Source of the DNA: Xenorhabdus ishibashii
GTDB taxonomy: Bacteria > Pseudomonadota > Gammaproteobacteria > Enterobacterales > Enterobacteriaceae
Direction of reading: 5' to 3'
Length of the DNA: 64,000 nt
Assembly (NCBI RefSeq): GCF_002632755.1
Contig: NZ_NJAK01000001.1
Span: 2,232,001 to 2,296,000, forward strand
Made by a program: the position numbers and the translations under genes. The notes below the pieces were generated by a model, which had not been told where the DNA came from, searched no databases, and saw only the letters and a program-made list of their open reading frames with translations. Position 1 is the first letter of the stretch. Each line of letters begins with the position of its first letter. This document shows positions 1 through 9,347 of the stretch, piece after piece.

Positions 1-2
1 AG

Positions 3-1976
3 AAGGCAGAAAAAGCCCATTTGGTTTTGTTGGATAAACTCAAACTGGAAATGGAACAGCGTGAAAAAACCCAGATTGAGCTTGAGCAACAATCGGTACT
101 GTTGCGTTCATTTCTGGATGCTTCTCCTGACTTAGTTTATTACCGCAATGAAGATAATGAATTTTCCGGTTGTAATAGGGCGATGGAATTGCTGACTGGC
201 AAAAGCGAAAAACAGCTTATCGGCCTGACGCCGACCGATGTTTATGATAAAGAAATTGCCAGCAAAGTGATGGAAACCGATGAAAAAGTATTTCGCCACA
301 ATGTCTCCCTGACCTACGAGCAATGGTTAGTTTACCCCGATGGACGCAAGGCCTGCTTTGAACTCAGGAAAGTCCCATTTTATGATCGCGTTGGCAAGCG
401 ACATGGGTTAATGGGATTTGGGCGCGATATAACGGAGCGTAAACGCTATCAGGACGCATTGGAAAACGCCAGCAGGGATAAGACAACGTTTATTTCTACG
501 ATTAGCCACGAGCTTCGTACGCCTTTAAATGGCATTGTGGGCTTGAGCCGAATTCTGATGGATACCGACTTAACACCGGAGCAGTGTAAGTACCTGGAAA
601 CAATCCATGTCAGTGCCATTACCTTGGGTAATATTTTCAATGATATTATAGAGTTAGACAAAATTGAGCGCCGAAAAATCCAACTTGATAACCAACCGGT
701 TGATTTTACTGGCTTCATGACAGATTTAGAGAATATTTCAGGTTTATTAGCGCAGCCGAAGGGGATTAAATTTGTTCTAGAGCCAGAGTTGCCACTACCA
801 ACAAAAGTGCTGACTGATGGAACCCGCTTGCGACAAATTTTGTGGAACCTGATTAGTAATGCCGTGAAATTTACGCCTGAAGGCGAAATTAAAGTGCGTA
901 TCTGGCGTGAAGAAGAAGAGGAACGCCTATTCTTTGAAGTGACGGATTCCGGCATTGGTATTCCTTCTGACGAATTGGAAAAAATCTTTGCCATGTATTA
1001 TCAGGTTAAAGACAGCGCTGGTGGGCACCCTGCAACCGGAACCGGAATTGGCCTTGCTGTTTCGAAGCGCCTTGCCCTTAGTATGGGAGGTGACATTGTG
1101 GTGAAAAGTACGTTAGGCAAAGGTTCTTGCTTTACCTTGTCTGTCGTCGCCCCGACTATGGATGAACATCCAGAAGGGAAGGCCGAACAAGATACTATGC
1201 CACTGCCGGCACTGAATATTTTACTGGTAGAAGATATTGAATTGAATGTCATTGTAGCCCGTTCTGTACTAGAGAAATTGGGGAATAGTGTGGATGTTGC
1301 CATGAATGGCTATGATGCACTGGCAATGTTTGATCCTGATGAATATGACTTAGTGTTACTGGATATCCAATTACCGGATATGACGGGGTTGGATATTTCC
1401 CGCCAATTACACCAACGTTACTCTTCCCAATCGTTGCCTCCTTTGATCGCGCTGACGGCCAATGTATTAAAGGATAAAAAAGAATACCTTGATGCGGGCA
1501 TGGATGATGTTCTCAATAAACCGTTATCTGTCAAAGCATTGACTGCCGTGATTGAAAAGTATTGGGGTAAGGGATCTGATTCTGACAGCACCTTAGTTGA
1601 AGTTGACCTTGTGAATCAGGATGAAGAACGGCTGGATACGGAGATGCTTAACCAATATATCGAATTGGTTGGACCAAAAATGATCACAGACAATCTGGTT
1701 ATTTTTGAAACCATGATGCCAAATTACCTTGCCTTGCTGGATTCCAATATGACTGCCAGAGATCAAAAAGGTATTACGGAGGAGGCGCATAAGATCAAGG
1801 GAGCGGCTGGCTCAGTAGGATTGCGCCATTTGCAGCAATTGGCTCAGCAGATCCAGTCACCGGATTTACCTGCATGGTGGGATAATGTTCAGGAATGGGT
1901 GGATGAGTTAAAGTTGGAATGGAAGCAAGATATAGAAATATTAAGAAATTGGCTATCAAGCGTTACAAAAAAATAA
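3..1976 (+). CDS. arcB: Aerobic respiration hybrid sensor kinase ArcB, 5' end cut by window
   Basis: ArcB is the inner-membrane tripartite sensor kinase that reads quinone redox state and phosphorylates ArcA. The frame is open from base 3, so the N-terminal membrane segments (about 120 residues) lie outside the window. Visible in order are a leucine-zipper-like coiled coil, a PAS domain, the HisKA motif SHELRTPLNG (His near residue 169 of the fragment), an ATPase domain, a receiver domain with phospho-acceptor Asp in LLDIQLPD (near 454), and an HPt domain with His in EEAHKIKGAAGS (near 596). Spacing agrees with E. coli ArcB His292, Asp576 and His717. It is followed by elbB and mtgA as in E. 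coli, and its 3' end overlaps the terminator of the antisense-oriented ArcZ RNA. Confidence 0.97.
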   Translation, partial: KAEKAHLVLLDKLKLEMEQREKTQIELEQQSVLLRSFLDASPDLVYYRNEDNEFSGCNRAMELLTGKSEKQLIGLTPTDVYDKEIASKVMETDEKVFRHNVSLTYEQWLVYPDGRKACFELRKVPFYDRVGKRHGLMGFGRDITERKRYQDALENASRDKTTFISTISHELRTPLNGIVGLSRILMDTDLTPEQCKYLETIHVSAITLGNIFNDIIELDKIERRKIQLDNQPVDFTGFMTDLENISGLLAQPKGIKFVLEPELPLPTKVLTDGTRLRQILWNLISNAVKFTPEGEIKVRIWREEEEERLFFEVTDSGIGIPSDELEKIFAMYYQVKDSAGGHPATGTGIGLAVSKRLALSMGGDIVVKSTLGKGSCFTLSVVAPTMDEHPEGKAEQDTMPLPALNILLVEDIELNVIVARSVLEKLGNSVDVAMNGYDALAMFDPDEYDLVLLDIQLPDMTGLDISRQLHQRYSSQSLPPLIALTANVLKDKKEYLDAGMDDVLNKPLSVKALTAVIEKYWGKGSDSDSTLVEVDLVNQDEERLDTEMLNQYIELVGPKMITDNLVIFETMMPNYLALLDSNMTARDQKGITEEAHKIKGAAGSVGLRHLQQLAQQIQSPDLPAWWDNVQEWVDELKLEWKQDIEILRNWLSSVTKK

Positions 1977-2084
1977 CCCCAACCGAAGTTGGGGTGCGCT
2001 AATACTGCGCCAACACCAGGGAAACTTGTTTACCCGCTTATCTAATGTTTGTTTTCGATGCGGGTAATTAAAGAATTCTTTCAC
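1968..2084 (-). ncRNA. arcZ: Hfq-dependent small RNA ArcZ
   Basis: On the minus strand between elbB and arcB, the 3' half closely matches the conserved core of enterobacterial ArcZ: TTTCCCTGGTGTTGGCGCAG, then a GC-rich hairpin (CCCCAAC, CTTCGG-type loop, GTTGGGG) and a run of seven T that falls inside the last codons of arcB. Position and orientation relative to arcB are the same as in E. coli. The 5' end is estimated from an upstream TATTCT box at about 2087-2092, giving about 117 nt against 121 nt in E. coli. ArcZ activates rpoS and represses motility and other mRNAs; in Xenorhabdus and Photorhabdus it is reported to control natural product synthesis. The exact 5' end is inference. Confidence 0.88.
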
Positions 2085-2163
2085 ATAGAATACAAGTACC
2101 AACATAGCAAAGATAAGAATTTTTGTTACAAGATTCATTAAAATCTGTGATGAAGATTGGTGT

Positions 2164-2183
2164 TTAACCCTCTAAGGGGTTAA
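2164..2183. promoter_or_regulatory. Short inverted repeat upstream of elbB
   Basis: TTAACCC and GGGTTAA form perfect 7-bp arms around a 6-base loop, 30 bases before the elbB start. There is no T-run, so it is more likely an operator or mRNA leader hairpin than a terminator. Function not known. Confidence 0.25.
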
Positions 2184-2212
2184 GCATTAATCTACTACAA
2201 ATGGAGAGGAAT

Positions 2213-2866
2213 ATGAAATCTGTTGCCGTTATATTAAGTGGATGTGGTGTGTACGATGGAAGTGAAATCCACGAATCAGTTCTCACTATGCTCTCTTTAA
2301 GCCGTTTTGGTGCCAAAGTGTCTTTTTTTTCGCCTGATGAAGTGCAACATAATGTTATTAATCATCTTAACGGAGAGGAGAAACAAGAAAACCGCCATAT
2401 GATGGAAGAGTCGGCTCGCATAACACGCGGAAATATACAGCCTTTATCCAAAGTTAATATTGATGAGCTGGATGCGCTCATTATTCCTGGTGGTTTTGGT
2501 GCGGCCAAGAACTTATGTAATTTCGCATCCAAAGGATCAGATTGTGAAATAAATAAAGAATTATTGAGTATAGTGCGAAATATGCATCAGCAAGGTAAAC
2601 CGATGGGTTTCATATGTATTGCCCCTGTTATGGTACCTAAAATATTAGGTAAACCGATAAAAGTAACCATCGGTAATGATCCAGAAACTGTGACTCAAAT
2701 AGAGAGAATGGGTGGAGTACATGTGGAGTGCACTGTTGATGATGTTGTCATTGATTTTGAAAACAAAATTATAACAACGCCCGCTTATATGCTCGCTGAA
2801 TCTTTGGCTCAGGCAGAAAAAGGAATTGATAAATTGGTTAGAAAAATATTGGAAATGATTGAGTAA
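2213..2866 (+). CDS. elbB: ElbB, DJ-1/PfpI-like glyoxalase family protein
   Basis: A 217-residue protein closely matching E. coli ElbB, a DJ-1/PfpI superfamily protein reported to have weak glyoxalase activity and linked to isoprenoid synthesis. The N-terminus [16 protein letters not shown] and the segments [16 protein letters not shown] and GFICIAPVM (nucleophile-elbow Cys) are characteristic. The ATG at 2213 is preferred over an in-frame ATG at 2201 because GGAGAGG lies immediately before it and because it gives the family length. It sits four bases upstream of mtgA, as in the E. coli elbB-mtgA operon. Confidence 0.95.
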   Translation: MKSVAVILSGCGVYDGSEIHESVLTMLSLSRFGAKVSFFSPDEVQHNVINHLNGEEKQENRHMMEESARITRGNIQPLSKVNIDELDALIIPGGFGAAKNLCNFASKGSDCEINKELLSIVRNMHQQGKPMGFICIAPVMVPKILGKPIKVTIGNDPETVTQIERMGGVHVECTVDDVVIDFENKIITTPAYMLAESLAQAEKGIDKLVRKILEMIE

Positions 2867-2870
2867 CAGG

Positions 2871-3623
2871 ATGAGAAATCCTTTTTTAATATTGTGGCGC
2901 TGGCTGAAAAGAATTGCCATATTGATCACGGTTTTGTGGTTTGTTACTGTAATTGCCTTTTCATTTTTGCCAGTGCCGTTTTCTATGGTGATGATAGAGA
3001 GACAAGTCTCTGCTTTAATGTCAATTAATTTGTCTTATGTTTCTCGTTCCTCGTGGATGGATCAGGATCATATTTCACCTTATATGGCGCTAGCTGTCAT
3101 TGCAGCAGAAGATCAAAAATTCCCAAAACATTGGGGATTTGATTTTGAGGCTATCGAAACTGCTATGGCATATAACACAAAATATGAAAAGCGAATTCGA
3201 GGAGCATCGACAATTTCTCAGCAAACAACCAAAAATTTATTTCTCTGGGAAGGTCGTAGTTGGGTAAGAAAAGGATTAGAAGCGGGAATGACCACCGTAC
3301 TGGAATTACTCTGGTCAAAGAAACGCATCTTAACGGTTTATCTTAATATTGCTGAGTTTGGCAACGGTGTTTTTGGTGTGGAGGAAGCGGCTCAGCATTA
3401 CTTTGGCAAGCCTGCCTGCCGATTAACAGCTACTGAATCTGCATTGCTTGCTGCGGTATTGCCAAACCCTCGTCGTTATAAAGTCAATGCGCCTTCCAGA
3501 TACATACTGCAACGTCAGCAATGGATTTTGCGGCAAATGCAGTTAATGGGGGGAATGAATTACTTAAAGCAAAATAACTTGAGGTGGGAGTCGAGTACAA
3601 GATGTGAAATCGGGCGGCATTGA
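2871..3623 (+). CDS. mtgA: Monofunctional peptidoglycan glycosyltransferase MtgA
   Basis: MtgA polymerises glycan strands from lipid II without a transpeptidase domain. One N-terminal membrane helix (about residues 13-35) is followed by a GT51 domain carrying the signature motifs [14 protein letters not shown] (catalytic Glu), [27 protein letters not shown] and [15 protein letters not shown]. Length (about 250 aa) fits the E. coli protein. The ATG at 2871 follows the elbB stop directly; an in-frame TTG at 2859 would overlap elbB and is possible. Translational coupling with elbB is likely. Confidence 0.95.
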   Translation: MRNPFLILWRWLKRIAILITVLWFVTVIAFSFLPVPFSMVMIERQVSALMSINLSYVSRSSWMDQDHISPYMALAVIAAEDQKFPKHWGFDFEAIETAMAYNTKYEKRIRGASTISQQTTKNLFLWEGRSWVRKGLEAGMTTVLELLWSKKRILTVYLNIAEFGNGVFGVEEAAQHYFGKPACRLTATESALLAAVLPNPRRYKVNAPSRYILQRQQWILRQMQLMGGMNYLKQNNLRWESSTRCEIGRH

Positions 3624-3644
3624 TCAATGCCGCCTTGATGGTTT

Positions 3645-4220
3645 TTACTTCAGATAAGTAAATGCAGTTGTTACACGTTTTACGCCACTGGTTTCGCTGG
3701 CAATTTTCGCAGCCGCAGCCCCCTCTTGTTGGGTGACGATACCAAACAAAAAGACTTCACCATTTTCTGTCACCACTTTGATGCTGGATGACTTCACGGC
3801 ATCACTGGTTAAAATTTTGGAACGTACTTTGGTCGTCAACCAAGTATCAGTGGATGCTGTACTCAATGTAACAGGATTACCCTGACGGATCTCATTATAT
3901 ACCACATCAGTGCCTTCCACTTTTGAAGCAATCTGTTTTGCCCGTTCAGCCAGTGCCGTATTGGGACTTTGTCCTGTTAAAAGGATCTTGCCTTGATACA
4001 CCGTCACGACCACACGGGCTTGTGCCTTAATTTGTGGGTCTTTGCTGATAGCGTTGCTGACACGGGCTTCCAGCGTGGTGTCGTCAACTTGTTGGCCAAT
4101 GGTTCGTGGATCTGAACCGGCTTTTGTGGCAATCGCTGCGGAACCTACGACGGCGGCACCAATACATCCTTGTAACAACATTGCACTGAAACATACCAAT
4201 AATAGAGAAAATAACCGCAT
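3645..4220 (-). CDS. dolP: Outer membrane lipoprotein DolP (YraP), dual BON domains
   Basis: A 191-aa lipoprotein with a signal peptide ending in a lipobox (MLLQGC, Cys19), followed by two BON domains (about 46-112 and 124-191). DolP supports outer membrane integrity, binds anionic phospholipids at division sites and assists the BAM complex and amidase activation. The repeated pattern of V(Y)xGxxLLTG and GEVFLFGIVTQQEGAAA is typical of BON folds. It is the last gene of the lpoA-yraN-diaA-dolP block, 11 bases downstream of diaA, as in E. coli, where it belongs to the sigma-E regulon. No sigma-E promoter was identified here. Confidence 0.95.
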   Translation of the reverse strand: MRLFSLLLVCFSAMLLQGCIGAAVVGSAAIATKAGSDPRTIGQQVDDTTLEARVSNAISKDPQIKAQARVVVTVYQGKILLTGQSPNTALAERAKQIASKVEGTDVVYNEIRQGNPVTLSTASTDTWLTTKVRSKILTSDAVKSSSIKVVTENGEVFLFGIVTQQEGAAAAKIASETSGVKRVTTAFTYLK

Positions 4221-4231
4221 TACTTGGCTCC

Positions 4232-4822
4232 TTATTCATCCTGATGAGGGAATAACGTGTTGTCGATTAAGTCGCACAGACAGTTGATTGTCAACATATG
4301 AACTTCTTGGATCCTGACGCTGTGATGTGAGGGAATGCGTATTTCAACATCCTGAGGGCCTAGTAAGCCCGCCAGTTCACCGCCATCATAACCTGTCAGC
4401 GCAACGATAGTCATATCACGCGTAACAGCGGCTTCTACCGCTTTGATAATATCTCGACTGTTCCCGTGTGTAGAAATAGCAAGCAGGACGTCTCCAGTTT
4501 GTCCCAAGGCTCTGACTTGTTTGGCGTAGATTTCGTCAGGCTGTTTACTGTTGGCGATAGCGGTGATCACCACATTATCAGTATTCAACGACAGGGCTGG
4601 CAGACTTGGTCGATCCGTTTCAAAGCGATTGATCATGCTGGCGGTAAAACGTTGTGCCGTTGCGGCAGAGCCACCATTCCCACAGCAAAGAATTTTGTTG
4701 CCGCTCAGCAGTGATTGAACCATCATCATCGCGGCGCGTGATATAGCGTCGGGTAATGCTTCTGCTGCTGCGATCTGAGTTTGAATACTTTCTGTAAAAC
4801 AGACTTTAATTCTATCCAGCAC
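4232..4822 (-). CDS. diaA: DnaA initiator-associating protein DiaA (SIS domain)
   Basis: The 196-aa protein is a phosphosugar-isomerase (SIS) fold with the motif [19 protein letters not shown] near residues 40-60, and the segment [16 protein letters not shown]. DiaA forms a tetramer that binds DnaA and promotes ordered loading on oriC. Length and sequence match the E. coli protein. It lies between yraN and dolP as in other enterics. GmhA is a paralogue with the same fold, but the gene context supports DiaA. Confidence 0.94.
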   Translation of the reverse strand: MLDRIKVCFTESIQTQIAAAEALPDAISRAAMMMVQSLLSGNKILCCGNGGSAATAQRFTASMINRFETDRPSLPALSLNTDNVVITAIANSKQPDEIYAKQVRALGQTGDVLLAISTHGNSRDIIKAVEAAVTRDMTIVALTGYDGGELAGLLGPQDVEIRIPSHHSVRIQEVHMLTINCLCDLIDNTLFPHQDE

Positions 4823-4873
4823 GTTATGACCTATGTATATTGGAATTATTTATTTAGCGAGAAAATTGAGGAT

Positions 4874-5257
4874 CTATTGAAATAGACTCTCATTCAGGGT
4901 GAAGGCATTTTTCAGCCATTCAAATTTCTGTCCTGTTATTGCACAAACATCGAAGCGGCATGAGGCCGTTTCCAGACATTCATTGCGTTGGGACAGCCAG
5001 ACAGCGGCTGTATACAAGAGCTTTTTGCGCTTACTTTGGGTAATTGTAGCAATGGCACCACCATATTGCGCATTTCGGCGGAAACGAACTTCAACGAATA
5101 CCCATGTATGCCTGTCACGCATAATCAAATCGATTTCCCCGCCACGAATTGTTACATTCTCAGCAACAAAGACAAGCCCTTGTTTTTGCAAAAACAGTTT
5201 AGCCTGATGCTCATAGTGGCGTCCCAATGTGTAGCTATTGCCTGTTGGTTTTTTCAT
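4874..5257 (-). CDS. yraN: YraN, UPF0102 family endonuclease-like protein
   Basis: 127 residues, UPF0102 family. The PD-(D/E)xK-like core is visible: [10 protein letters not shown] (Asp) followed by WVFVEVRFR (the ExR/K strand), then the [10 protein letters not shown] helix. This resembles Holliday-junction resolvase folds, but a substrate has not been established. It lies between lpoA and diaA in the conserved order. Confidence 0.92.
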   Translation of the reverse strand: MKKPTGNSYTLGRHYEHQAKLFLQKQGLVFVAENVTIRGGEIDLIMRDRHTWVFVEVRFRRNAQYGGAIATITQSKRKKLLYTAAVWLSQRNECLETASCRFDVCAITGQKFEWLKNAFTLNESLFQ

Positions 5258-5292
5258 CCTGAAATGACCACGATATCTTTAATCACAGAAAG

Positions 5293-7089
5293 TTATTTAC
5301 TTCCGGGACTTTCTCCCTGAGCCGTTCCATCTATATTATTGGTATTTCCTGTGTTATCGAGACCTTCCGTGCTATTGGCATTTTCAAGGGTTATGCGACC
5401 ATTATTGAATTTCATCCAAGGTAACTGACGCAGGATAGTACAATTATCCATTATGGATAGTTCCCCCGAAGCACCACTCAAATGAAATTCCATTTCTTGC
5501 TGCATTTGCGTAAATTGATGAGCCAGTGACCATGCATCAATACCCATTGCATAGAGACGCATCAGGGAATAATCATTGGTGAATTTCTTGGCTGCCTGCT
5601 GCATTAACGGTACATTAATGCCTGTCAGCAATGGAATGTCGCTAAACTGTATGCCATCCATTTCCAGACGAAAATCAGCGCCTGAGCCTGCTTTATTACT
5701 ACGTGAACTGGCATAGAGTGCTGGCTTTTTACGGGAGCTGATTGCCATATCGATCATTGGCTTAATAAGTGTCAATTCGTTTGCTGCTGCAACAATATAA
5801 ACGGCATCGACAGGATCCGTGGCTGGAGTTGTGGAAATAACCGGCGTACCCGACAAACGAATGCCGATGCCGCGATTCATAGATCGCCTCATTTCATCCA
5901 GCGTACCAAAAGATTGTTGCAATACCGTCTGCCCCCCCAGCTTTTGCCACTCTTGTGCAAAGGCTTTTACAACTCGGTTACCTAATTCAGTGCGAGGTAT
6001 CAGCACTAAGGGACTGCGTTTTTGTTGTTGCCAGATATGCATGGCGGCATTTCTCGCTTCATCTTCAGGAGAGAGTGAGAAATAACAGATATTCGGCCGT
6101 TTTTGTGGCATATCGAGTTCATTGAGCGCCAGAATATTCAGCGGAGTTTCAATTTGAGCCAATTGTTCCACATTGGGTTTCAATAATGGCCCAATCACCA
6201 GAGTGACACCATCTTGTTTAGCCTGTTCCAGCAACTCGGCAAGGGGCTGGTTGTTGGTGTCATAGACTTTTATAGTCTGATCATTGACAGGAGCATCATT
6301 AATTGTAGAAACGGCTGTCGTTGTCGGAGATGCTGTATCTGTGATCGCACCTGTTTCTGGTTCAGTTGCAGCAGTACCACCGTTCCCTGCGCCTGCCGTG
6401 TTGGCATTTTCAGGATTGGCAGATGGTTCAGCGTTAACAGCACCGCTTGGATCGGTGGCATTTGCTGGCAGTGGCAATGATGGTTTTGGTAATCCTTTTT
6501 GGGCATCAAGAAAACCTTGGCGAATGGCATCACCAAATATTTTGGCCGAACCGCTCAAAGGCAGAAATAACCCAATTGTGGCATGGTTGCCGCTGGCTTC
6601 TTGTAGCATTTGTTGCAGGGCAATAGGTAAACTGTGTGCCGCAGGGTTGTCTGGATAACGGATTTGCCAATCGTGAATAGCGAGGCGAAGTTTATCGAGA
6701 TCCTGTTTATTGTTCTGATAGGTATTGAGTAAATCAAGCCAGCCCTGCAACGTATATTCATTGGCATTAATCACCAATTCACTCATTTGTTGTGGGGAGA
6801 GTTGTGTCAATAATTGCCAGGTCTCATCGAGATTTTTCTGGCGGGCAGCGTCATCTGGCGCGTAGGATGCCAATGCGATATAAGCACGGATAACATCCAA
6901 CGTTGGTTGATTGTGTGCTGCGCCAATAATGGTCTGGTAGCGGTTAATCTCTGCGCTGATCTTATCCTGAGGCTTAGAAGTTGGTTGCCCTTGCTGTGTG
7001 GGCATGGTACACCCTGCAATAATCATAGTTGACAGCAGTGCTGTATAGATTAAACCTGTTTTTAAACGCACAAAAATTGAGGGAAGCAT
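5293..7089 (-). CDS. lpoA: Penicillin-binding protein activator LpoA, short N-terminal domain
   Basis: LpoA is an outer membrane lipoprotein that reaches through the periplasm to activate PBP1A. The start at 7089 (MLPSIFVRLK) aligns with E. coli; an in-frame ATG 27 bases upstream is less likely. A signal peptide with lipobox IIAGC is present. The C-terminal periplasmic-binding-like domain is complete (for example IGLFLPLSGSAKIFGDAI, NICYFSLSPEDEARNAA, PLVLIPRTELGNRVVKAF, DAVYIVAAANELTLIKPM, YAMGIDAWSLAHQF). It contains the usual low-complexity Ala/Pro/Thr insert at about residues 215-275. The protein has about 598 residues against about 678 in E. coli, and nearly all of the deficit is in the N-terminal TPR-like domain just after the lipobox. 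It heads the yraN-diaA-dolP block and diverges from rsmI. Confidence 0.95.
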   Translation of the reverse strand: MLPSIFVRLKTGLIYTALLSTMIIAGCTMPTQQGQPTSKPQDKISAEINRYQTIIGAAHNQPTLDVIRAYIALASYAPDDAARQKNLDETWQLLTQLSPQQMSELVINANEYTLQGWLDLLNTYQNNKQDLDKLRLAIHDWQIRYPDNPAAHSLPIALQQMLQEASGNHATIGLFLPLSGSAKIFGDAIRQGFLDAQKGLPKPSLPLPANATDPSGAVNAEPSANPENANTAGAGNGGTAATEPETGAITDTASPTTTAVSTINDAPVNDQTIKVYDTNNQPLAELLEQAKQDGVTLVIGPLLKPNVEQLAQIETPLNILALNELDMPQKRPNICYFSLSPEDEARNAAMHIWQQQKRSPLVLIPRTELGNRVVKAFAQEWQKLGGQTVLQQSFGTLDEMRRSMNRGIGIRLSGTPVISTTPATDPVDAVYIVAAANELTLIKPMIDMAISSRKKPALYASSRSNKAGSGADFRLEMDGIQFSDIPLLTGINVPLMQQAAKKFTNDYSLMRLYAMGIDAWSLAHQFTQMQQEMEFHLSGASGELSIMDNCTILRQLPWMKFNNGRITLENANSTEGLDNTGNTNNIDGTAQGESPGSK

Positions 7090-7153
7090 ACTGTATCCAG
7101 TGATGTTTTTTTTCAAAGAGGCTCAATTTTAAATCGGTCATTCGGATGAAACA

Positions 7154-8044
7154 ATGAATCAAACCAATCGAGCAGTGGTTACGACATCCACGCTGTATGT
7201 TGTGCCAACCCCTATTGGAAATCTGGGGGATATTACTCAGCGTGCTCTTGAAGTTCTTAAACATGTCGATCTGATTGCAGCCGAAGATACGCGACACACT
7301 GGCTTGTTGCTTCAACATTTTGCCATTAATGCGCGCATGTTCGCACTTCACGATCATAATGAACAGCAAAAAGCAGATCAATTGCTTACGAAACTCGAAC
7401 AAGGAGCGAGCATCGCATTAGTCTCTGATGCTGGTACGCCGTTGATTAACGATCCGGGTTATCACCTGGTTCGCCGTTGCCGTGAAGCCGGTATCAATGT
7501 GGTTCCGCTACCTGGCCCTTGTGCGGCAATTACAGCACTGTCTGCTGCTGGCTTGCCTTCAGATCGTTTTTGTTATGAAGGTTTCTTGCCTGCTAAAAGT
7601 AAAGGACGACAGGATACCCTGCGTGAATTAGCGCAAGAGCCGCGAACGCTGATTTTCTACGAATCGACACACCGTCTGTTGGACAGTTTAGAAGATATTG
7701 TGAAAGTATGGGGTGCCGATCGCTATATCGTGTTGGCACGAGAATTAACCAAAACATGGGAATCGATTCAAGGAATGCCCGCAGGTGAACTTCTGGCATG
7801 GATTAAGGAAGATGAAACTCGTCGCCGTGGAGAAATGGTTCTGATTGTGGAAGGGTATCATAAACCTGCCGAGGATAGCTTGCCACCGGACGCCTTGCGG
7901 ACATTGGCATTATTGCAAAAAGAGCTGCCGTTGAAAAAGGCGGCGGCATTGGCGGCAGAGATCCACGGTGTGAAGAAAAATGCCTTATATCGTTATTCAC
8001 TCGATCAAAACACGACCTTGGGACAAATTGCAGAAGACGTGTGA
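7154..8044 (+). CDS. rsmI: 16S rRNA 2'-O-ribose C1402 methyltransferase RsmI
   Basis: A 296-aa SPOUT-like/tetrapyrrole-methylase fold enzyme that methylates the 2'-O of C1402 of 16S rRNA with SAM. Diagnostic segments are [43 protein letters not shown] (here [19 protein letters not shown]), and [18 protein letters not shown]. It is divergent from lpoA across 64 bases, as in E. coli. rnpB begins 42 bases after its stop. Confidence 0.96.
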   Translation: MNQTNRAVVTTSTLYVVPTPIGNLGDITQRALEVLKHVDLIAAEDTRHTGLLLQHFAINARMFALHDHNEQQKADQLLTKLEQGASIALVSDAGTPLINDPGYHLVRRCREAGINVVPLPGPCAAITALSAAGLPSDRFCYEGFLPAKSKGRQDTLRELAQEPRTLIFYESTHRLLDSLEDIVKVWGADRYIVLARELTKTWESIQGMPAGELLAWIKEDETRRRGEMVLIVEGYHKPAEDSLPPDALRTLALLQKELPLKKAAALAAEIHGVKKNALYRYSLDQNTTLGQIAEDV

Positions 8045-8073
8045 AAACCCTATACATTGGATATTAAACCTCT

Positions 8074-8079
8074 TATAAT
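8074..8079 (+). promoter_or_regulatory. -10 box of the rnpB promoter
   Basis: TATAAT, a consensus sigma-70 -10 hexamer, 7 bases before the predicted 5' end of RNase P RNA. The -35 region is weak (TATACA about 17 bases upstream). The following bases are GC-rich (CCGCGCC), which would suit a stringent-type discriminator. Confidence 0.6.
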
Positions 8080-8086
8080 CCGCGCC

Positions 8087-8470
<384 letters not shown>

Positions 8471-8478
8471 TAGATTTT

Positions 8479-8515
8479 GCCCTATAGAGCAGATGCTTTA
8501 TAGGGCTTTTTCTTT
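8479..8515 (+). terminator. Rho-independent terminator of rnpB
   Basis: GCCCTATA and TATAGGGC pair across a 12-base loop and are followed by TTTTTCTTT, directly after the RNase P RNA 3' end. Confidence 0.85.
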
Positions 8516-8530
8516 ATAAATAGGGAACTT

Positions 8531-9235
8531 CTAGTCAGCCAAATCAATCAGCAGTCCCTGAAATGGCGTCCCCGCTTGTACTATCACTTTCTGCTCTTCC
8601 TGAATAAATACACCATCCCCACATTTAATCCTTACATCCTTGCTTTGGTTGCCATTAATTATTGCATTACCACTGATGGATTGCAGATAAGCATGTTTAC
8701 CACGTAAAGGCAGAATTTGGCTGTCATGAGGTTTAAGTGCGAGATAGCTTATCCACGCTTGTTGGCGCAGATGCATGCTATTGTTTGCTGACGTAGGAGA
8801 GGCCAGTAATGTCAGCGGCTTATTTTTTGGCAGAACTCTATGCTGTAATGGTTGTGCTTCTTGCTGAGGACAGGCATTTAGCCAGAGTTGTAGCCGTGTC
8901 AATGGGAGTATATCGTTGGTATTTTGCTCACTGTAACGGTTCCCTTGACGAGCAGAAAATAGCAAACAGTCCCCTTGGCGTGCATGGAAGTGATTGCCTT
9001 CACTGTCCCGATATTGGGCTTCTCCTTGCAGGATAATATTCAGGACGTCAACATGGGGGTAAGATTTGGGTTGGAACTCGGCTTTCGGCGCCAAAACTTC
9101 CTGATTAAGAACACGCAGCGTCCGGTAGTTCAAAAATTTTGGGTCAAAATAGTGACCAAATGAAAAAGTATAGCGAGCCCGTAACCAGCCATAATCGGCT
9201 TGTCCGCATTGATTTGCTGTTCTCATTATTATCAT
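8531..9235 (-). CDS. yhaK: YhaK, pirin-family bicupin
   Basis: A 234-aa bicupin of the pirin family, strongly similar to E. coli YhaK from its first residues (RTANQCGQADYGWL, ARYTFSFGHYFDP). The N-terminal cupin shows LNQEVLAP and PHVDVLNIIL. E. coli YhaK has been described as a cytoplasmic redox sensor. It is divergent from the LysR gene yhaJ across 112 bases, matching the E. coli arrangement and suggesting YhaJ control. Confidence 0.94.
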   Translation of the reverse strand: MIIMRTANQCGQADYGWLRARYTFSFGHYFDPKFLNYRTLRVLNQEVLAPKAEFQPKSYPHVDVLNIILQGEAQYRDSEGNHFHARQGDCLLFSARQGNRYSEQNTNDILPLTRLQLWLNACPQQEAQPLQHRVLPKNKPLTLLASPTSANNSMHLRQQAWISYLALKPHDSQILPLRGKHAYLQSISGNAIINGNQSKDVRIKCGDGVFIQEEQKVIVQAGTPFQGLLIDLAD

Positions 9236-9347
9236 GCTGTTATCTCTTTAACCATAGATCTATGACTGTCGATCTTAATTATCTGGACGTTGAAATGTTA
9301 GCCAGTTAATCTGGTGACTATATTCAAAATTCCTGATTGAGAAAAAT

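Noticed and set aside
449..1303. Long minus-strand frames in arcB
   Set aside because: They are antisense to the conserved kinase domains and share their codon pattern.
1956..2138. Minus-strand 60-codon reading frame after arcB
   Set aside because: It runs through the ArcZ core and its terminator hairpin; the conservation is that of the RNA, and no ribosome site precedes it.
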